From Lamprobacter modestohalophilus (GTDB taxonomy: Bacteria > Pseudomonadota > Gammaproteobacteria > Chromatiales > Chromatiaceae), in the NCBI RefSeq assembly GCF_016583905.1, contig NZ_NRRY01000021.1, positions 24,384 to 88,383 on the forward strand: DNA of 64,000 nucleotides, read 5' to 3'. Numbering within the stretch: position 1 is the first letter of the stretch; the number at the start of each line of letters is the position of its first letter. The translations under genes and the position numbers were made by a program. The notes beneath the pieces were generated by a model. That model was not told the DNA's origin, searched no databases, and was given only the letters and a program-made list of their open reading frames with translations. This document shows, piece after piece, positions 1 to 7,917 of this stretch.

Positions 1-54
1 CGGATGCAGCCGGGTGCCGGAGCCCCCGGCGAGGATGATGCCCTTTCGCTTCAT
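1..54 (-). CDS. rfbA: Glucose-1-phosphate thymidylyltransferase, N-terminal fragment
   Basis: Only the first 18 codons are inside the window. The reverse strand reads MKRKGIILAGGSGTRLHP, which contains the nucleotide-binding G-G-S-G-T-R signature of RmlA/RfbA enzymes. These make dTDP-glucose from glucose-1-phosphate and dTTP in the cytoplasm. The ATG lies 14 bp after the rfbB stop on the same strand, so the two form an rfbBA operon for dTDP-sugar (often dTDP-rhamnose) synthesis for the cell surface. The rest of the gene is off the left edge. The assignment rests on the signature and on the neighbour. Confidence 0.85.
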   Translation of the reverse strand, partial: MKRKGIILAGGSGTRLHP

Positions 55-68
55 GTGGTTACTGTTCC

Positions 69-1127
69 TTATGCCTGGCCGCCAAGACGCTCGCCGCGAT
101 AGCTGCCATCGGTCACGCGCTGGGTCCATGCTTGGTTGTCGAGATACCAGGCGAGGGTGCGTGCGAGCCCGGTCTCGAAGGTCTCCGTGGGCTGCCAGCC
201 GAGCTCGGTCTGGATCTTGGTCGCATCGATCGCGTAGCGACGATCATGGCCAGGGCGGTCGGTGACGAACTGTTTGAGCTGGTCATGCGGGCGATGCGGT
301 GAGTCGGGTACGGCCTCGTCGAGCAGACGACAGAGGGTGTCGACCACCTCGAGATTGGTGCGCTCGCTGTCGCCGCCAATGTTATAGACCTCGCCTGGGC
401 GGCCGGCCTCAAGCACCCGATCAATCGCGCGGCAGTGATCCTCGACATAAAGCCAGTCGCGAATGTTGCCGCCGTCGCCGTAGATCGGTAGTGGCTCGCC
501 GGCAAGCGCTTTGGCGATCATCAGCGGAATGAGCTTTTCCGGGAACTGGTACGGACCATAGTTGTTCGAGCAGTTGGTGGTCAGCACCGGTAGCCCGTAG
601 GTGTGATGCCAGGAACGCACCAGATGATCCGAGGCGGCCTTGGAGGCGGAGTAGGGCGAGTTCGGCGCATAGGCGGTGGTCTCGGTGAACTTGCCGTTCG
701 GCCCCAGCGAGCCGTAGACCTCATCGGTCGAGACGTGCAGAAACCGGAAGGCCTCGCGCCGGCCTGCATCGAGGGCGTTCCAATAGGACTTGGCGCTATC
801 GAGCAGGCTAAAGGTCCCGAGCACGTTAGTCTCGATGAAGGCGGCGGGGCCGTCGATCGAACGATCGACATGGCTCTCGGCGGCAAAGTTGACCACCGCA
901 TCGACCTGATACTCGCGCAGCAGATGTCCGACCAATGCCTGGTTGCCGATATCGCCTTCGATGAAGACGTGCCGCGGATCATCGCGAAACCCGGCGAGGG
1001 TGTCTGGGTTGCCGGCGTAGGTGAGCTTGTCGAGATTGATCACCCGCTCATCGCCTTGGCGCATCTTGAGGTGAACAAAGTTACCGCCGATAAAGCCGGC
1101 GCCGCCGGTGACGAGGAGCGTTCTCAT
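69..1127 (-). CDS. rfbB: dTDP-glucose 4,6-dehydratase
   Basis: The 352-residue protein converts dTDP-glucose to dTDP-4-keto-6-deoxyglucose, the second step of dTDP-rhamnose synthesis. It is an extended short-chain dehydrogenase: the NAD-binding motif TGGAGFIG is at the N terminus, the catalytic STDEVYG block is near residue 130, and a YxxxK pair ([11 protein letters not shown]) follows, then the family block [15 protein letters not shown]. The length is normal for RfbB. I chose the ATG giving MRTLLVTGG; a TTG two codons upstream is less likely. It lies 14 bp before rfbA on the same strand. Confidence 0.95.
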   Translation of the reverse strand: MRTLLVTGGAGFIGGNFVHLKMRQGDERVINLDKLTYAGNPDTLAGFRDDPRHVFIEGDIGNQALVGHLLREYQVDAVVNFAAESHVDRSIDGPAAFIETNVLGTFSLLDSAKSYWNALDAGRREAFRFLHVSTDEVYGSLGPNGKFTETTAYAPNSPYSASKAASDHLVRSWHHTYGLPVLTTNCSNNYGPYQFPEKLIPLMIAKALAGEPLPIYGDGGNIRDWLYVEDHCRAIDRVLEAGRPGEVYNIGGDSERTNLEVVDTLCRLLDEAVPDSPHRPHDQLKQFVTDRPGHDRRYAIDATKIQTELGWQPTETFETGLARTLAWYLDNQAWTQRVTDGSYRGERLGGQA

Positions 1128-1254
1128 AGTCAAATGATGGGGCCTTCCTGAACAAGGTCAGTATGATACCACTTCAGGGTTGCTATTCCTGCCTGGTCGT
1201 GGCGTCATCCTGCATCTGCGCTGACCTTAGATGCTGAACGACGTTCTGATCTGC

Positions 1255-3834
1255 TCAACCGCCGGTGCGCCGAACCTCGATCACATCGCTGAGCTGGCGT
1301 AGCTTGGCGCAGACTTGCTCGAGCTGATCGATGTCGCTGACCTCGACCCGAAAGCGCATGCTGGCGCGGTCATTGGTGGCATCGGTTTGGGTCTCGGTGG
1401 CGATGACGTTGGCATCCTCATCGGCCAACACCGAGGAGACATCGCGCAGGAGCCCCTTGCGGTCAGCAGCCGTGATGATGATATCGACGGGGTAGGCGGC
1501 ATGGTTGGGCTGTTCAGCCCATTCCACCTCGATCAGTCGCTCCTGGTCCTCGTCGGCCAGGTTGGTGATGTTGCTGCAATTGGCGCGATGTACGGCGACC
1601 CCGCGGCCACGGGTGATGAAGCCGATGATCGGGTCATCAGGGACCGGATGGCAGCAGCTCGCGATCTGCGTCATCAGGTCCGGCACCCCGGCGACCACGA
1701 CCTCTGGCTGCCCCTGGTGCTGACGCTTGCGTCGACTCTGAGCAAGCTGCGCGCCCTGCTCGGACTCGGTCAGCGCGTCGCGGCGCTCATGACGCGGCTC
1801 ACCGACCTGACGCGCGGCGGTGCCGACCGACAGATCGCCACGGCCGATGGCGGCCAGCACGTCATCGCCGCGCTGCAGGTTGAAGCGTTCGGCCAGCTGC
1901 TCGAGCGGCGGCTTGGCGTCGATGCCGAGGCGCGTGAGCTCCTTGTCGAGCAGGCTGCGGCCCTCGGTCAGATGGCGCTCGAAGTCTTGTTGCTTGAACC
2001 ATTGGCGCACTCGGTTGCGCGCTCGCGAGGTGGTCAGATAACCGTGATGGATGCTGAGCCAGTCGCGGCTCGGGGCCGCGTTCTTCTGGGTGATGATCTC
2101 GACTGTCTCGCCATTGGCGAGCTTATGCGTCAGCGGCACGATGCGGCCATCGACGCGGGCGCCACGGCAGTGATGACCGACCTCGGAATGGATTGCATAG
2201 GCGAAGTCGAGCGGTGTCGAGCCTGGCGGCAGCTCAATCACCTTGGCTTGTGGGGTCAGCACATAGATGCTCGCCGCGACCTCCTGGTGCCTGGTCGCGG
2301 CGCTCCCGTGCCCCGATGATGGGTTGTCGCTGGCATTCGAGTCGGCGCGATCAGTGGTCCTAACAATTCTGTCAGGGCCCAGGCTCATTGCAGCGCTCGG
2401 ACCTGCACCCGCGGCGGACCCAGTACGCGCGGCGGCGCCTGTACTTGTCCCTGGGCTAGCACCAGCGACTGCACACGCACCAGCACCAGCACCTGAAACG
2501 GCGCGCACACCGACGCCAGCGACTGCACCCACACCAGCATTGGAACCGGCAACATCACCCGCCGTGGCGCCAGCGATCGCGCCTACAGGGCCACTAGCGT
2601 CCGCACCTGCACCTGCACCTGCACCTGCACCAGGCTCGGCTTCCAAGGTGCGCTCTAACCAGTTGCGCATCAGCACAATTCGGCGCTGAAAGGCCGCATC
2701 ATGCCCGGCGGCCTCTTTGTAGGCCCAATGTGCAGCGACACCGTATTCGGCATGCTGGTGCATCTCCGGGGTGCGGATCTGTACCTCGAGCACCTTGCCG
2801 TCGGGTCCGGTGACCGCGGTATGCAGCGAGCGATAGAGGTTGCCCTTAGGCTTGGAGATGTAGTCGTCGAACTCGTCCGGGATGTACGGCCAGAGGCTGT
2901 GCACGACGCTCAGCGCCGTGTAGCAGTCATCCTCGCTATCGACCATGATGCGCACCGCGCGCAGGTCGAAGATGCCGTCGATATCGACGCGTTTGCGCTG
3001 CATCTTGCGCCAGATGCTGTAGATGTGTTTCGGTCGGCCGGTGATGCTCGCGCGCAGCCCGATACGATCGAACTCGGTTTGCAGGCTTTGGACGACCTCG
3101 GCAATGAACTGCTGACGCTCATCGCGGCGCTCGCGCAGTAGGCGCGCGATGCGCTGATATTCGCTCGGCTGCGAATAGCGCAGCGCGAGGTCTTCGAGCT
3201 CCCACTTGAGCTGCCAGACGCCGAGTCGGTTGGCGAGCGGGGCATAGAGCCGGGTGGTGTCCTCGGCCAGCTCGCGCAGCCGCTCGGCGGGAAGCTGCTT
3301 GGCCGCGCGCATCAGATAGAGGCGCTCGGCGAGCACGACCAGGATGGCACGCACGTCTTCGGCGATCGCCAGCAGCATGCGCCTGAGGTTCTCTTCGCGG
3401 CGCGCGTGCTCACGTGGCTTGTGGCGCGGTTTATCGCGTGGTTCGCTGTTTGCCTTTGGCTCCAGCTCGGCGAGCTGGGCGATGCGCCCGAGATCCTGGA
3501 CCATGCGGGAGACGCCGGCCCCGCAGTGTGCATCGAGCGTCCTCGAGTCGATCTCGCCGCGGCCAATACAGCCGCCGAGGAGCGCCGCGCAGAGGGTTTC
3601 GGTGTCCAGCCGCAGCCCCATCAGGATGTCGGCGGTGCCAAGTCGATGGCGCGCGGCGCTCTCGCCGGTCTCGAGCAGCTCGTCCCCAACGCAGCGCTGC
3701 ATCAGCGCGATGGCGTCGGCGATGCGGGTGCGGCCCTGCTCGCCATAGTGCGCGGGGATCTGCTCGAGCCAGAGTTCGGCGGCGGTGTCGTCGTCGATCT
3801 CGGCGGTGGGTAGGGCTGTTCGTGACGTGACCAT
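1255..3834 (-). CDS. relA: GTP pyrophosphokinase RelA with an alanine/glycine-rich insertion
   Basis: The protein (859 aa from this ATG; an in-frame GTG lies 15 bp upstream) makes (p)ppGpp on stalled ribosomes. Counted from the GTG, a degenerate hydrolase domain covers about residues 45-200: the metal-binding HD pair is missing, and the place reads LLGGCIGRGEI. The synthetase domain follows (about 250-380) with the E-F-D-D-Y motif of monofunctional RelA at 326-330, then TGS (about 527-590), the cysteine/His RIS region SCCHPVPDD (about 731-739) and a C-terminal ACT domain (about 787-862). Missing HD residues plus ExDD support RelA, not SpoT. Unusual is a segment of about 120 residues (404-525), mostly Ala, Gly, Val, Ser and Thr, between the synthetase and TGS; E. 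coli RelA has only a short linker there. The gene starts 16 bp after the Uma2 gene stop. Confidence 0.93.
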   Translation of the reverse strand: MVTSRTALPTAEIDDDTAAELWLEQIPAHYGEQGRTRIADAIALMQRCVGDELLETGESAARHRLGTADILMGLRLDTETLCAALLGGCIGRGEIDSRTLDAHCGAGVSRMVQDLGRIAQLAELEPKANSEPRDKPRHKPREHARREENLRRMLLAIAEDVRAILVVLAERLYLMRAAKQLPAERLRELAEDTTRLYAPLANRLGVWQLKWELEDLALRYSQPSEYQRIARLLRERRDERQQFIAEVVQSLQTEFDRIGLRASITGRPKHIYSIWRKMQRKRVDIDGIFDLRAVRIMVDSEDDCYTALSVVHSLWPYIPDEFDDYISKPKGNLYRSLHTAVTGPDGKVLEVQIRTPEMHQHAEYGVAAHWAYKEAAGHDAAFQRRIVLMRNWLERTLEAEPGAGAGAGAGADASGPVGAIAGATAGDVAGSNAGVGAVAGVGVRAVSGAGAGACAVAGASPGTSTGAAARTGSAAGAGPSAAMSLGPDRIVRTTDRADSNASDNPSSGHGSAATRHQEVAASIYVLTPQAKVIELPPGSTPLDFAYAIHSEVGHHCRGARVDGRIVPLTHKLANGETVEIITQKNAAPSRDWLSIHHGYLTTSRARNRVRQWFKQQDFERHLTEGRSLLDKELTRLGIDAKPPLEQLAERFNLQRGDDVLAAIGRGDLSVGTAARQVGEPRHERRDALTESEQGAQLAQSRRKRQHQGQPEVVVAGVPDLMTQIASCCHPVPDDPIIGFITRGRGVAVHRANCSNITNLADEDQERLIEVEWAEQPNHAAYPVDIIITAADRKGLLRDVSSVLADEDANVIATETQTDATNDRASMRFRVEVSDIDQLEQVCAKLRQLSDVIEVRRTGG
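2604..2631. repeat. CCTGCA hexamer tandem repeat inside relA
   Basis: About 4.5 copies of CACCTG/CCTGCA lie in the part of relA that encodes the start of the Ala/Gly-rich insertion. On the coding strand the hexamer encodes alternating Gly-Ala. It suggests that the insertion grew by slippage of short repeats. Confidence 0.8.
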
Positions 3835-3850
3835 GGAGCCGATAGGCACC

Positions 3851-4768
3851 TTACTCGAGCAGATGTGGATCGATGCCGAGTTGCCGTAAGCGCTCGGCTA
3901 GCCGCTCTGCCCGCGCGGCTTCTTGATCGGCTCGCCGGGCCTCTTTCTTTGCCCGCAGGGCCTCTTGATCTGCCCGCTGAGCCTCTTGATCTGCGCGCTG
4001 AAGCGCGGCGGCCTTGTCCGCCTGTGCCCGGCTGAATTCCGGTAGGACATAGTCTTGGTAGACGGGGTCGGCCAGCAGCGCTTCCAGGGACGGTTGTCGG
4101 ACCAGGTCGCGCTGGCGCCACTGCAATCCTGGCAGCGCCACGGACGCCATCACCCCGTCCTGATCGGGCAACAACGGTTGGTAGCGGCCTTGCGGATCAC
4201 GACGAAAAAAGGCGCAGTCGTCGAGGTTTCCCGCCAGAATGTAGTATTCCTCGACCCCCACTTGGGCGTATTCCCGGTACTTGATCACCTGATCGCGCGC
4301 CTTTTGTTCGGGATCGCTGTCGGAGAGGGCCTCCAGGCACAGGTCGAAGACCCCCTGATAGCGCCGGTCGGTCGGCTGCAACTGGTGCGGATTGTCTGTC
4401 AGGATGACGGCCGTATCTGGGCGGCGAATACTGCGCCTGCTCGCCCCATGCGCCGTGAGGGAGAGCGTAAATCCCAGCTCTTGGTTGACCAGTTGCCCAC
4501 CCTGATGGCTGTCGAGAAAGTAGCGGATGAGCCCAGTGAACCATTGAAACACGAGAATCGTTGCCCAGTCGGACACGCCTTTGGCCTCCAGTCGTCCGTT
4601 ATGCCATTCATAGGTCACATCTGGCCAATCGGCATAAAACCGCCAATACGCAGTCTCGCTTACCAGCATCCCATCGTAGGGTTCCTGCACAGCGTTTTCG
4701 TCCATCCGCTCGGTGGGTGCGGGGCGCCTGGCTGTTGGTGTGGTCAGGTCGGGTAAGACGTGGGGCAT
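3851..4768 (-). CDS. Uma2 family endonuclease (DUF820) with C-terminal coiled coil
   Basis: A 305-residue protein of the Uma2/DUF820 family, which has a PD-(D/E)XK nuclease fold and is common in cyanobacteria and purple sulfur bacteria; its cellular role is not established. Visible features are the E-x-x-x-G-R-L-E-x-K-G start of the fold (EWHNGRLEAKG), a core R-R-P-D-T-A-V-I-L strand, and L-C-L-E-A-L-S-D-S-D-P-E-Q-K before the K-x-x-E-Y helix (VIKYREYAQ). The C terminus is a heptad-like run of RADQEAQRADQEA units, a charged coiled coil usual in this family. I chose the ATG at 4768 because a GAGG sits about 9 bp before it; another ATG lies 15 bp upstream. It precedes relA on the same strand, with stop and start 16 bp apart. 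Confidence 0.85.
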   Translation of the reverse strand: MPHVLPDLTTPTARRPAPTERMDENAVQEPYDGMLVSETAYWRFYADWPDVTYEWHNGRLEAKGVSDWATILVFQWFTGLIRYFLDSHQGGQLVNQELGFTLSLTAHGASRRSIRRPDTAVILTDNPHQLQPTDRRYQGVFDLCLEALSDSDPEQKARDQVIKYREYAQVGVEEYYILAGNLDDCAFFRRDPQGRYQPLLPDQDGVMASVALPGLQWRQRDLVRQPSLEALLADPVYQDYVLPEFSRAQADKAAALQRADQEAQRADQEALRAKKEARRADQEAARAERLAERLRQLGIDPHLLE

Positions 4769-4840
4769 CGTCAAACACCTCATGCAAATTGACTGATGTT
4801 CAGGCTGCGCTCTAGCGGGTGAATGCCTGATGCAGGTCGG

Positions 4841-6229
4841 TTACCCGCTGAGTAAATGCGACACAAGCCCATCGGCGAGCTTGGGCTCGAACCAGGTGGA
4901 CTTGGGCGGCATCAGGGCGTCGGCGTCGGCTACCGCTAGTAGGTCCTCCATCCGCGTTGCGGGTAGCGAGAAGGCCACCGCCATCTCGCCACTGTCGACG
5001 CGTGCGCTGAGCCCCTCGAGTCCGCGGATGCCGCCGACGAAGTCGATCCGTTCATCGCGGCGTGGATCGGTGATACCGAGCACCGGCTCGATCAGCTGAT
5101 CGTGCAGCAGACTCACATCGAGTCGACCGATCGGGTCTGTGGCCGGGATACGCTCAGGCGACAGACTCAGCCGATACCAGCGTCCTGCTAAATAGAGTCC
5201 GACCTCTCCGCGCTCGGTGGGTGCCACCGGCTGCGTGTTCGGCTCGAGGCGATAGGACTTGGCGATACGGTCGAGGAATTGGGCGGGCTCGAGGCCGTTG
5301 AGGTCTCGCACCACACGGTTGTAGGGCAGGATGCGGAGCTGATTATGCGGGAACAGCACGGCGAGGAAGTGATCGCTCGGCTGCGGCTGCGACTTAGTTT
5401 CGCCGTCTGTGGTTGTGGTTGTGGTTGCCGTTGTCCTGGCGGTTGAGGGCGCGTCTGTCGTTGCAGTTGCGTGTGTTGATGCCTGTGTCGTTGCGGTTGT
5501 CTGTTTGGCTGCGGTTGCGTTCGCGTTTGGCGTTGCCTTTGCGGTCGTACTCTGCTGCCGTGCTTCAGCGACGCGCGCGGCGGCTGCGGCGCGGTGATGA
5601 CCATCAGCGATGTAGAGTCGATCGACTGCGGCGAAGGCCTGGTTGAAGGCGCCGATCTCATCGCCGGCATCGATTGACCAGAGCTGATGGCGCACGCCGT
5701 CCGCAGCGCGGATGTCGATGGCCGACGGACCTTGGCAGATCGCTTGCAGCCGGTCGTCGATCGCCGACGCAGCACGATAGGCGAGGAACACCGGGCCAGT
5801 TTGGGCATTGAGCGCGCTGATCTGGCGCACGCGGTCCTGCTCCTTCGCCGGGCGGGTCAGCTCATGTCGGCGGATCTGGCCCTCGAGATAGGCCGCTACC
5901 GAGGCGGCGGCGACCAGGCCGGTCTGTTGATGCTCGCCAAGGCTGAGGCGATAGGCGTAGTAGCGCGGTGTCGGATCTTGCTGCAGGGTGCCATCCGCGC
6001 GCAGCCGCTCTAGGTTCTCGCGCGCCTTCGCGTAAACCGCCTCCGAATAGGGATCGGTGCCTTCTGGCAGGTCGACCTCGGCGCGGGAGATGTGCAGGAA
6101 GCTCAGCGGCCGATCCTGCACCATCGCGCGTGCCTCGGCGGTGCTCATTACATCGTAGGGGGGCGCGGCCACCTCGGCGGCGAGCTCGGCACGCGGTCGG
6201 AGACCAGCAAAGGGTGCAATCAGGCTCAT
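4841..6229 (-). CDS. DUF1015 family protein with a threonine/alanine-rich insertion
   Basis: A 462-residue DUF1015 protein. The family is widespread, its biochemical function is unknown, and it carries the conserved histidine motif seen here as YIADGHHRAAAA. Other family blocks are the N-terminal IAPFAGLRP and PPYDVMS, and FPHNQLRILPYNRVVRDLNGL after the insertion. Between the HHR block and HFLAVLFPHNQ, about 60 residues are almost entirely Thr, Ala, Gln, Asn and Ser (nucleotides about 5395-5575), absent from normal members. I chose the ATG giving MSLIAPFAGL; a TTG two codons upstream also exists. The neighbour on the same strand, the binding protein at 6281, is 51 bp upstream and may be cotranscribed. 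Confidence 0.88.
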   Translation of the reverse strand: MSLIAPFAGLRPRAELAAEVAAPPYDVMSTAEARAMVQDRPLSFLHISRAEVDLPEGTDPYSEAVYAKARENLERLRADGTLQQDPTPRYYAYRLSLGEHQQTGLVAAASVAAYLEGQIRRHELTRPAKEQDRVRQISALNAQTGPVFLAYRAASAIDDRLQAICQGPSAIDIRAADGVRHQLWSIDAGDEIGAFNQAFAAVDRLYIADGHHRAAAAARVAEARQQSTTAKATPNANATAAKQTTATTQASTHATATTDAPSTARTTATTTTTTDGETKSQPQPSDHFLAVLFPHNQLRILPYNRVVRDLNGLEPAQFLDRIAKSYRLEPNTQPVAPTERGEVGLYLAGRWYRLSLSPERIPATDPIGRLDVSLLHDQLIEPVLGITDPRRDERIDFVGGIRGLEGLSARVDSGEMAVAFSLPATRMEDLLAVADADALMPPKSTWFEPKLADGLVSHLLSG

Positions 6230-6280
6230 TGGCAATCCAGTCTGGCTTATTGGCGCTATCGCTTCAGGGCGGTGGCGGCT

Positions 6281-7315
6281 TCAGCGTGGTGGCGGTGCGT
6301 AAAGGAGACCGCCTTGGGTCCAGAGCGCATTCAGGCCGCGCTTGATGTTGAGCCCAGAGGCCTTGCCTAGGTTGCGCTCAAACAGTTCCGCATAGTTGCC
6401 GACCGCAAGGATCACCCGATAGCCCCATTCTGGCTCGATGCCAAGCACCTCGGCGCTCTCGCCGTCGAGATCGAGCAGGGTGCGCACGGCATCCGTCTGC
6501 GCGCGCGCCTTGGCGGTGGCGACATTATCCGAGCTGATGCCCATCTCCTCGGCGTTGACCAGCGTGTAGAGCGTCCAGCGCACCAGATCCAGCATCCGGG
6601 TCTCGCCCTTGACCACTGCGGGCGAGAGCGGATCGCGCGAGATCACTTCGGGCAAGATGCGCTGGCTCTCGGGCTGCTCGAGCCGGGCTCGCAGCGCGTA
6701 GAGCTGCGAGCGGTCGCCGGTCAAGGTCGTGCACTCGCCCTCGAGGTAGGCCTTGGTCGCGCCCTTGAGGTCCGGATACTGCTTCAGCTCCATCGGCATC
6801 TGGTGGCGTTGGAAGTAGCGTTTGGCGCTGTCGATACTGGTGGTGTCGGCAATGGCGCAGATCTGGGAGCCGCCAAGCTCGAGCGTGCTCAGGGTGTTGG
6901 TCGAGCGCGGCACCATGAAGCCTTGGCCGTCGTAGTAGAGGATGGCGGCGAAGCTGACGCCCTGGGTGAGGTCGCGCGCCTGATTCCAAGTCGTGTTGCG
7001 GGCGAGCAGATCGATCTTGCCGTCACGCAGCGCATCGAAGCGCTCGGCCGTGGTCAGTGGGATCAGCTTGACCTTGTCGGCTGAGCCCAGTGCCGCGGCG
7101 GCGACGGCGCGGCAGAGGTCGACGTCGATGCCGCTCCAGTCGCCGTCGTCATCCCGATAGGAGAGGCCGGGGATCTCGCCATTGACGCCACAGCGCAGCA
7201 GCCCGCGCTCGCGGACCTCATCCAGTTGGTCGGCGGCCGCTGCCAGCGGCATCAGCAGCAGTGCGAGGAGCAGCGCCAGCAAGCGCCCGAGGGGCCGGTA
7301 GGTTGCGAGTTGCAT
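6281..7315 (-). CDS. Amino-acid ABC transporter periplasmic binding protein (AapJ/BztA type)
   Basis: A 344-residue secreted solute-binding protein. The signal peptide is clear (hydrophobic LLALLLALLLMPLAAAA, cleavage near residue 28). The mature part begins with the family blocks RGLLRCGVN, GLSYRDDDGDWSGIDVDLCRAVAAAALG and LRDGKIDLLARNTTW, and ends with WGYRVILAVGNYAELFERNLG. This is the pattern of the general L-amino-acid binding protein of the AapJQMP/Bzt systems. No permease or ATPase genes are adjacent, so it is an orphan component here, perhaps served by a transporter elsewhere. Confidence 0.9.
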   Translation of the reverse strand: MQLATYRPLGRLLALLLALLLMPLAAAADQLDEVRERGLLRCGVNGEIPGLSYRDDDGDWSGIDVDLCRAVAAAALGSADKVKLIPLTTAERFDALRDGKIDLLARNTTWNQARDLTQGVSFAAILYYDGQGFMVPRSTNTLSTLELGGSQICAIADTTSIDSAKRYFQRHQMPMELKQYPDLKGATKAYLEGECTTLTGDRSQLYALRARLEQPESQRILPEVISRDPLSPAVVKGETRMLDLVRWTLYTLVNAEEMGISSDNVATAKARAQTDAVRTLLDLDGESAEVLGIEPEWGYRVILAVGNYAELFERNLGKASGLNIKRGLNALWTQGGLLYAPPPR

Positions 7316-7432
7316 CGATCGAATCCTATTCCTAAAAACCTAAAAAATGGCTGGCAGAGGTTTCTCGGCACTGCGCTACGCTCTCCGTTGATCGCGCCCG
7401 GGCGGGCGAGCAACTGGAGTCTCAGTCAGTGC

Positions 7433-7771
7433 TCACCAGGACAGCAAGGCCCACTGCGGCACTTGCAGGTCGAAGCCGGGTCGTCCGCGATTCCATTCCA
7501 TATCGCCGGAGCCGTCGGTATCCACCAGATAGTAAGGGGCGCCGGCCGCGGGGGTGATGCGCACCATGTAGACGTTATTATTGACGCTGAACTCTTCGAC
7601 GGTGCGGTTCTGATAATCGCGAACGCGCACCTGAGGCGCGATATCGGCCTCGGTGACACGCAGATCGAGCTCGCTCAGCGATGGCTGCGGCCAAGCGGTC
7701 GTTGCCAAGGTCGCGACGCAGCCGCCAAGCAGACCGATGGCATAGGGGCGGCAGGACCTGAGTTGGCGCAT
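7433..7771 (-). CDS. DUF2782 family small secreted protein
   Basis: A 112-residue protein with an N-terminal export signal (hydrophobic AIGLLGGCVATLATTA, possible cleavage near residue 28). The conserved block runs from VRDYQNRTVEEFSVNNN to PYYLVDTDGSGDMEW, the signature of DUF2782, a short periplasmic family of gammaproteobacteria that often sits near polA or thrB. Its function is not known. A tandem heptamer tract begins about 50 bp upstream of its start. Confidence 0.8.
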   Translation of the reverse strand: MRQLRSCRPYAIGLLGGCVATLATTAWPQPSLSELDLRVTEADIAPQVRVRDYQNRTVEEFSVNNNVYMVRITPAAGAPYYLVDTDGSGDMEWNRGRPGFDLQVPQWALLSW

Positions 7772-7823
7772 GGGGTTTCCCGGCAGTCAAAGTAAGCAGA
7801 GATGATAGCAGGAACGCTAAGCT

Positions 7824-7886
7824 GCTCGTTGCTCGTTGCTCGTTGCTCGTTGCTCGTTGCTCGTTGCTCGTTGCTCGTTGCTCGCT
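7824..7886. repeat. Tandem heptamer (GCTCGTT)8 plus one variant copy
   Basis: Eight perfect GCTCGTT units are followed by one GCTCGCT unit, in the gap between the ends of the ybbP-like gene and the DUF2782 gene start. Reverse-strand reading gives the artefactual peptide repeat ATSNEQR. The unit is 7 bp, so copy changes shift any frame across it. Confidence 0.95.
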
Positions 7887-7917
7887 GGTTGCTCATCCTG
7901 ATCGCTGTTCATTGCGT

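Noticed and set aside
1140..1254. Promoter for rfbBA on the reverse strand (TATCAT box near 1170)
   Set aside because: A -10-like TATCAT exists, but no -35 at usable distance; not firm enough to list.
1255..3834. SpoT (bifunctional synthetase-hydrolase)
   Set aside because: The HD metal ligands are absent and the synthetase motif is E-F-D-D, the monofunctional RelA type.
7824..7886. CRISPR-like repeat
   Set aside because: The units are 7 bp and directly adjacent, with no spacers, no cas genes and no leader.
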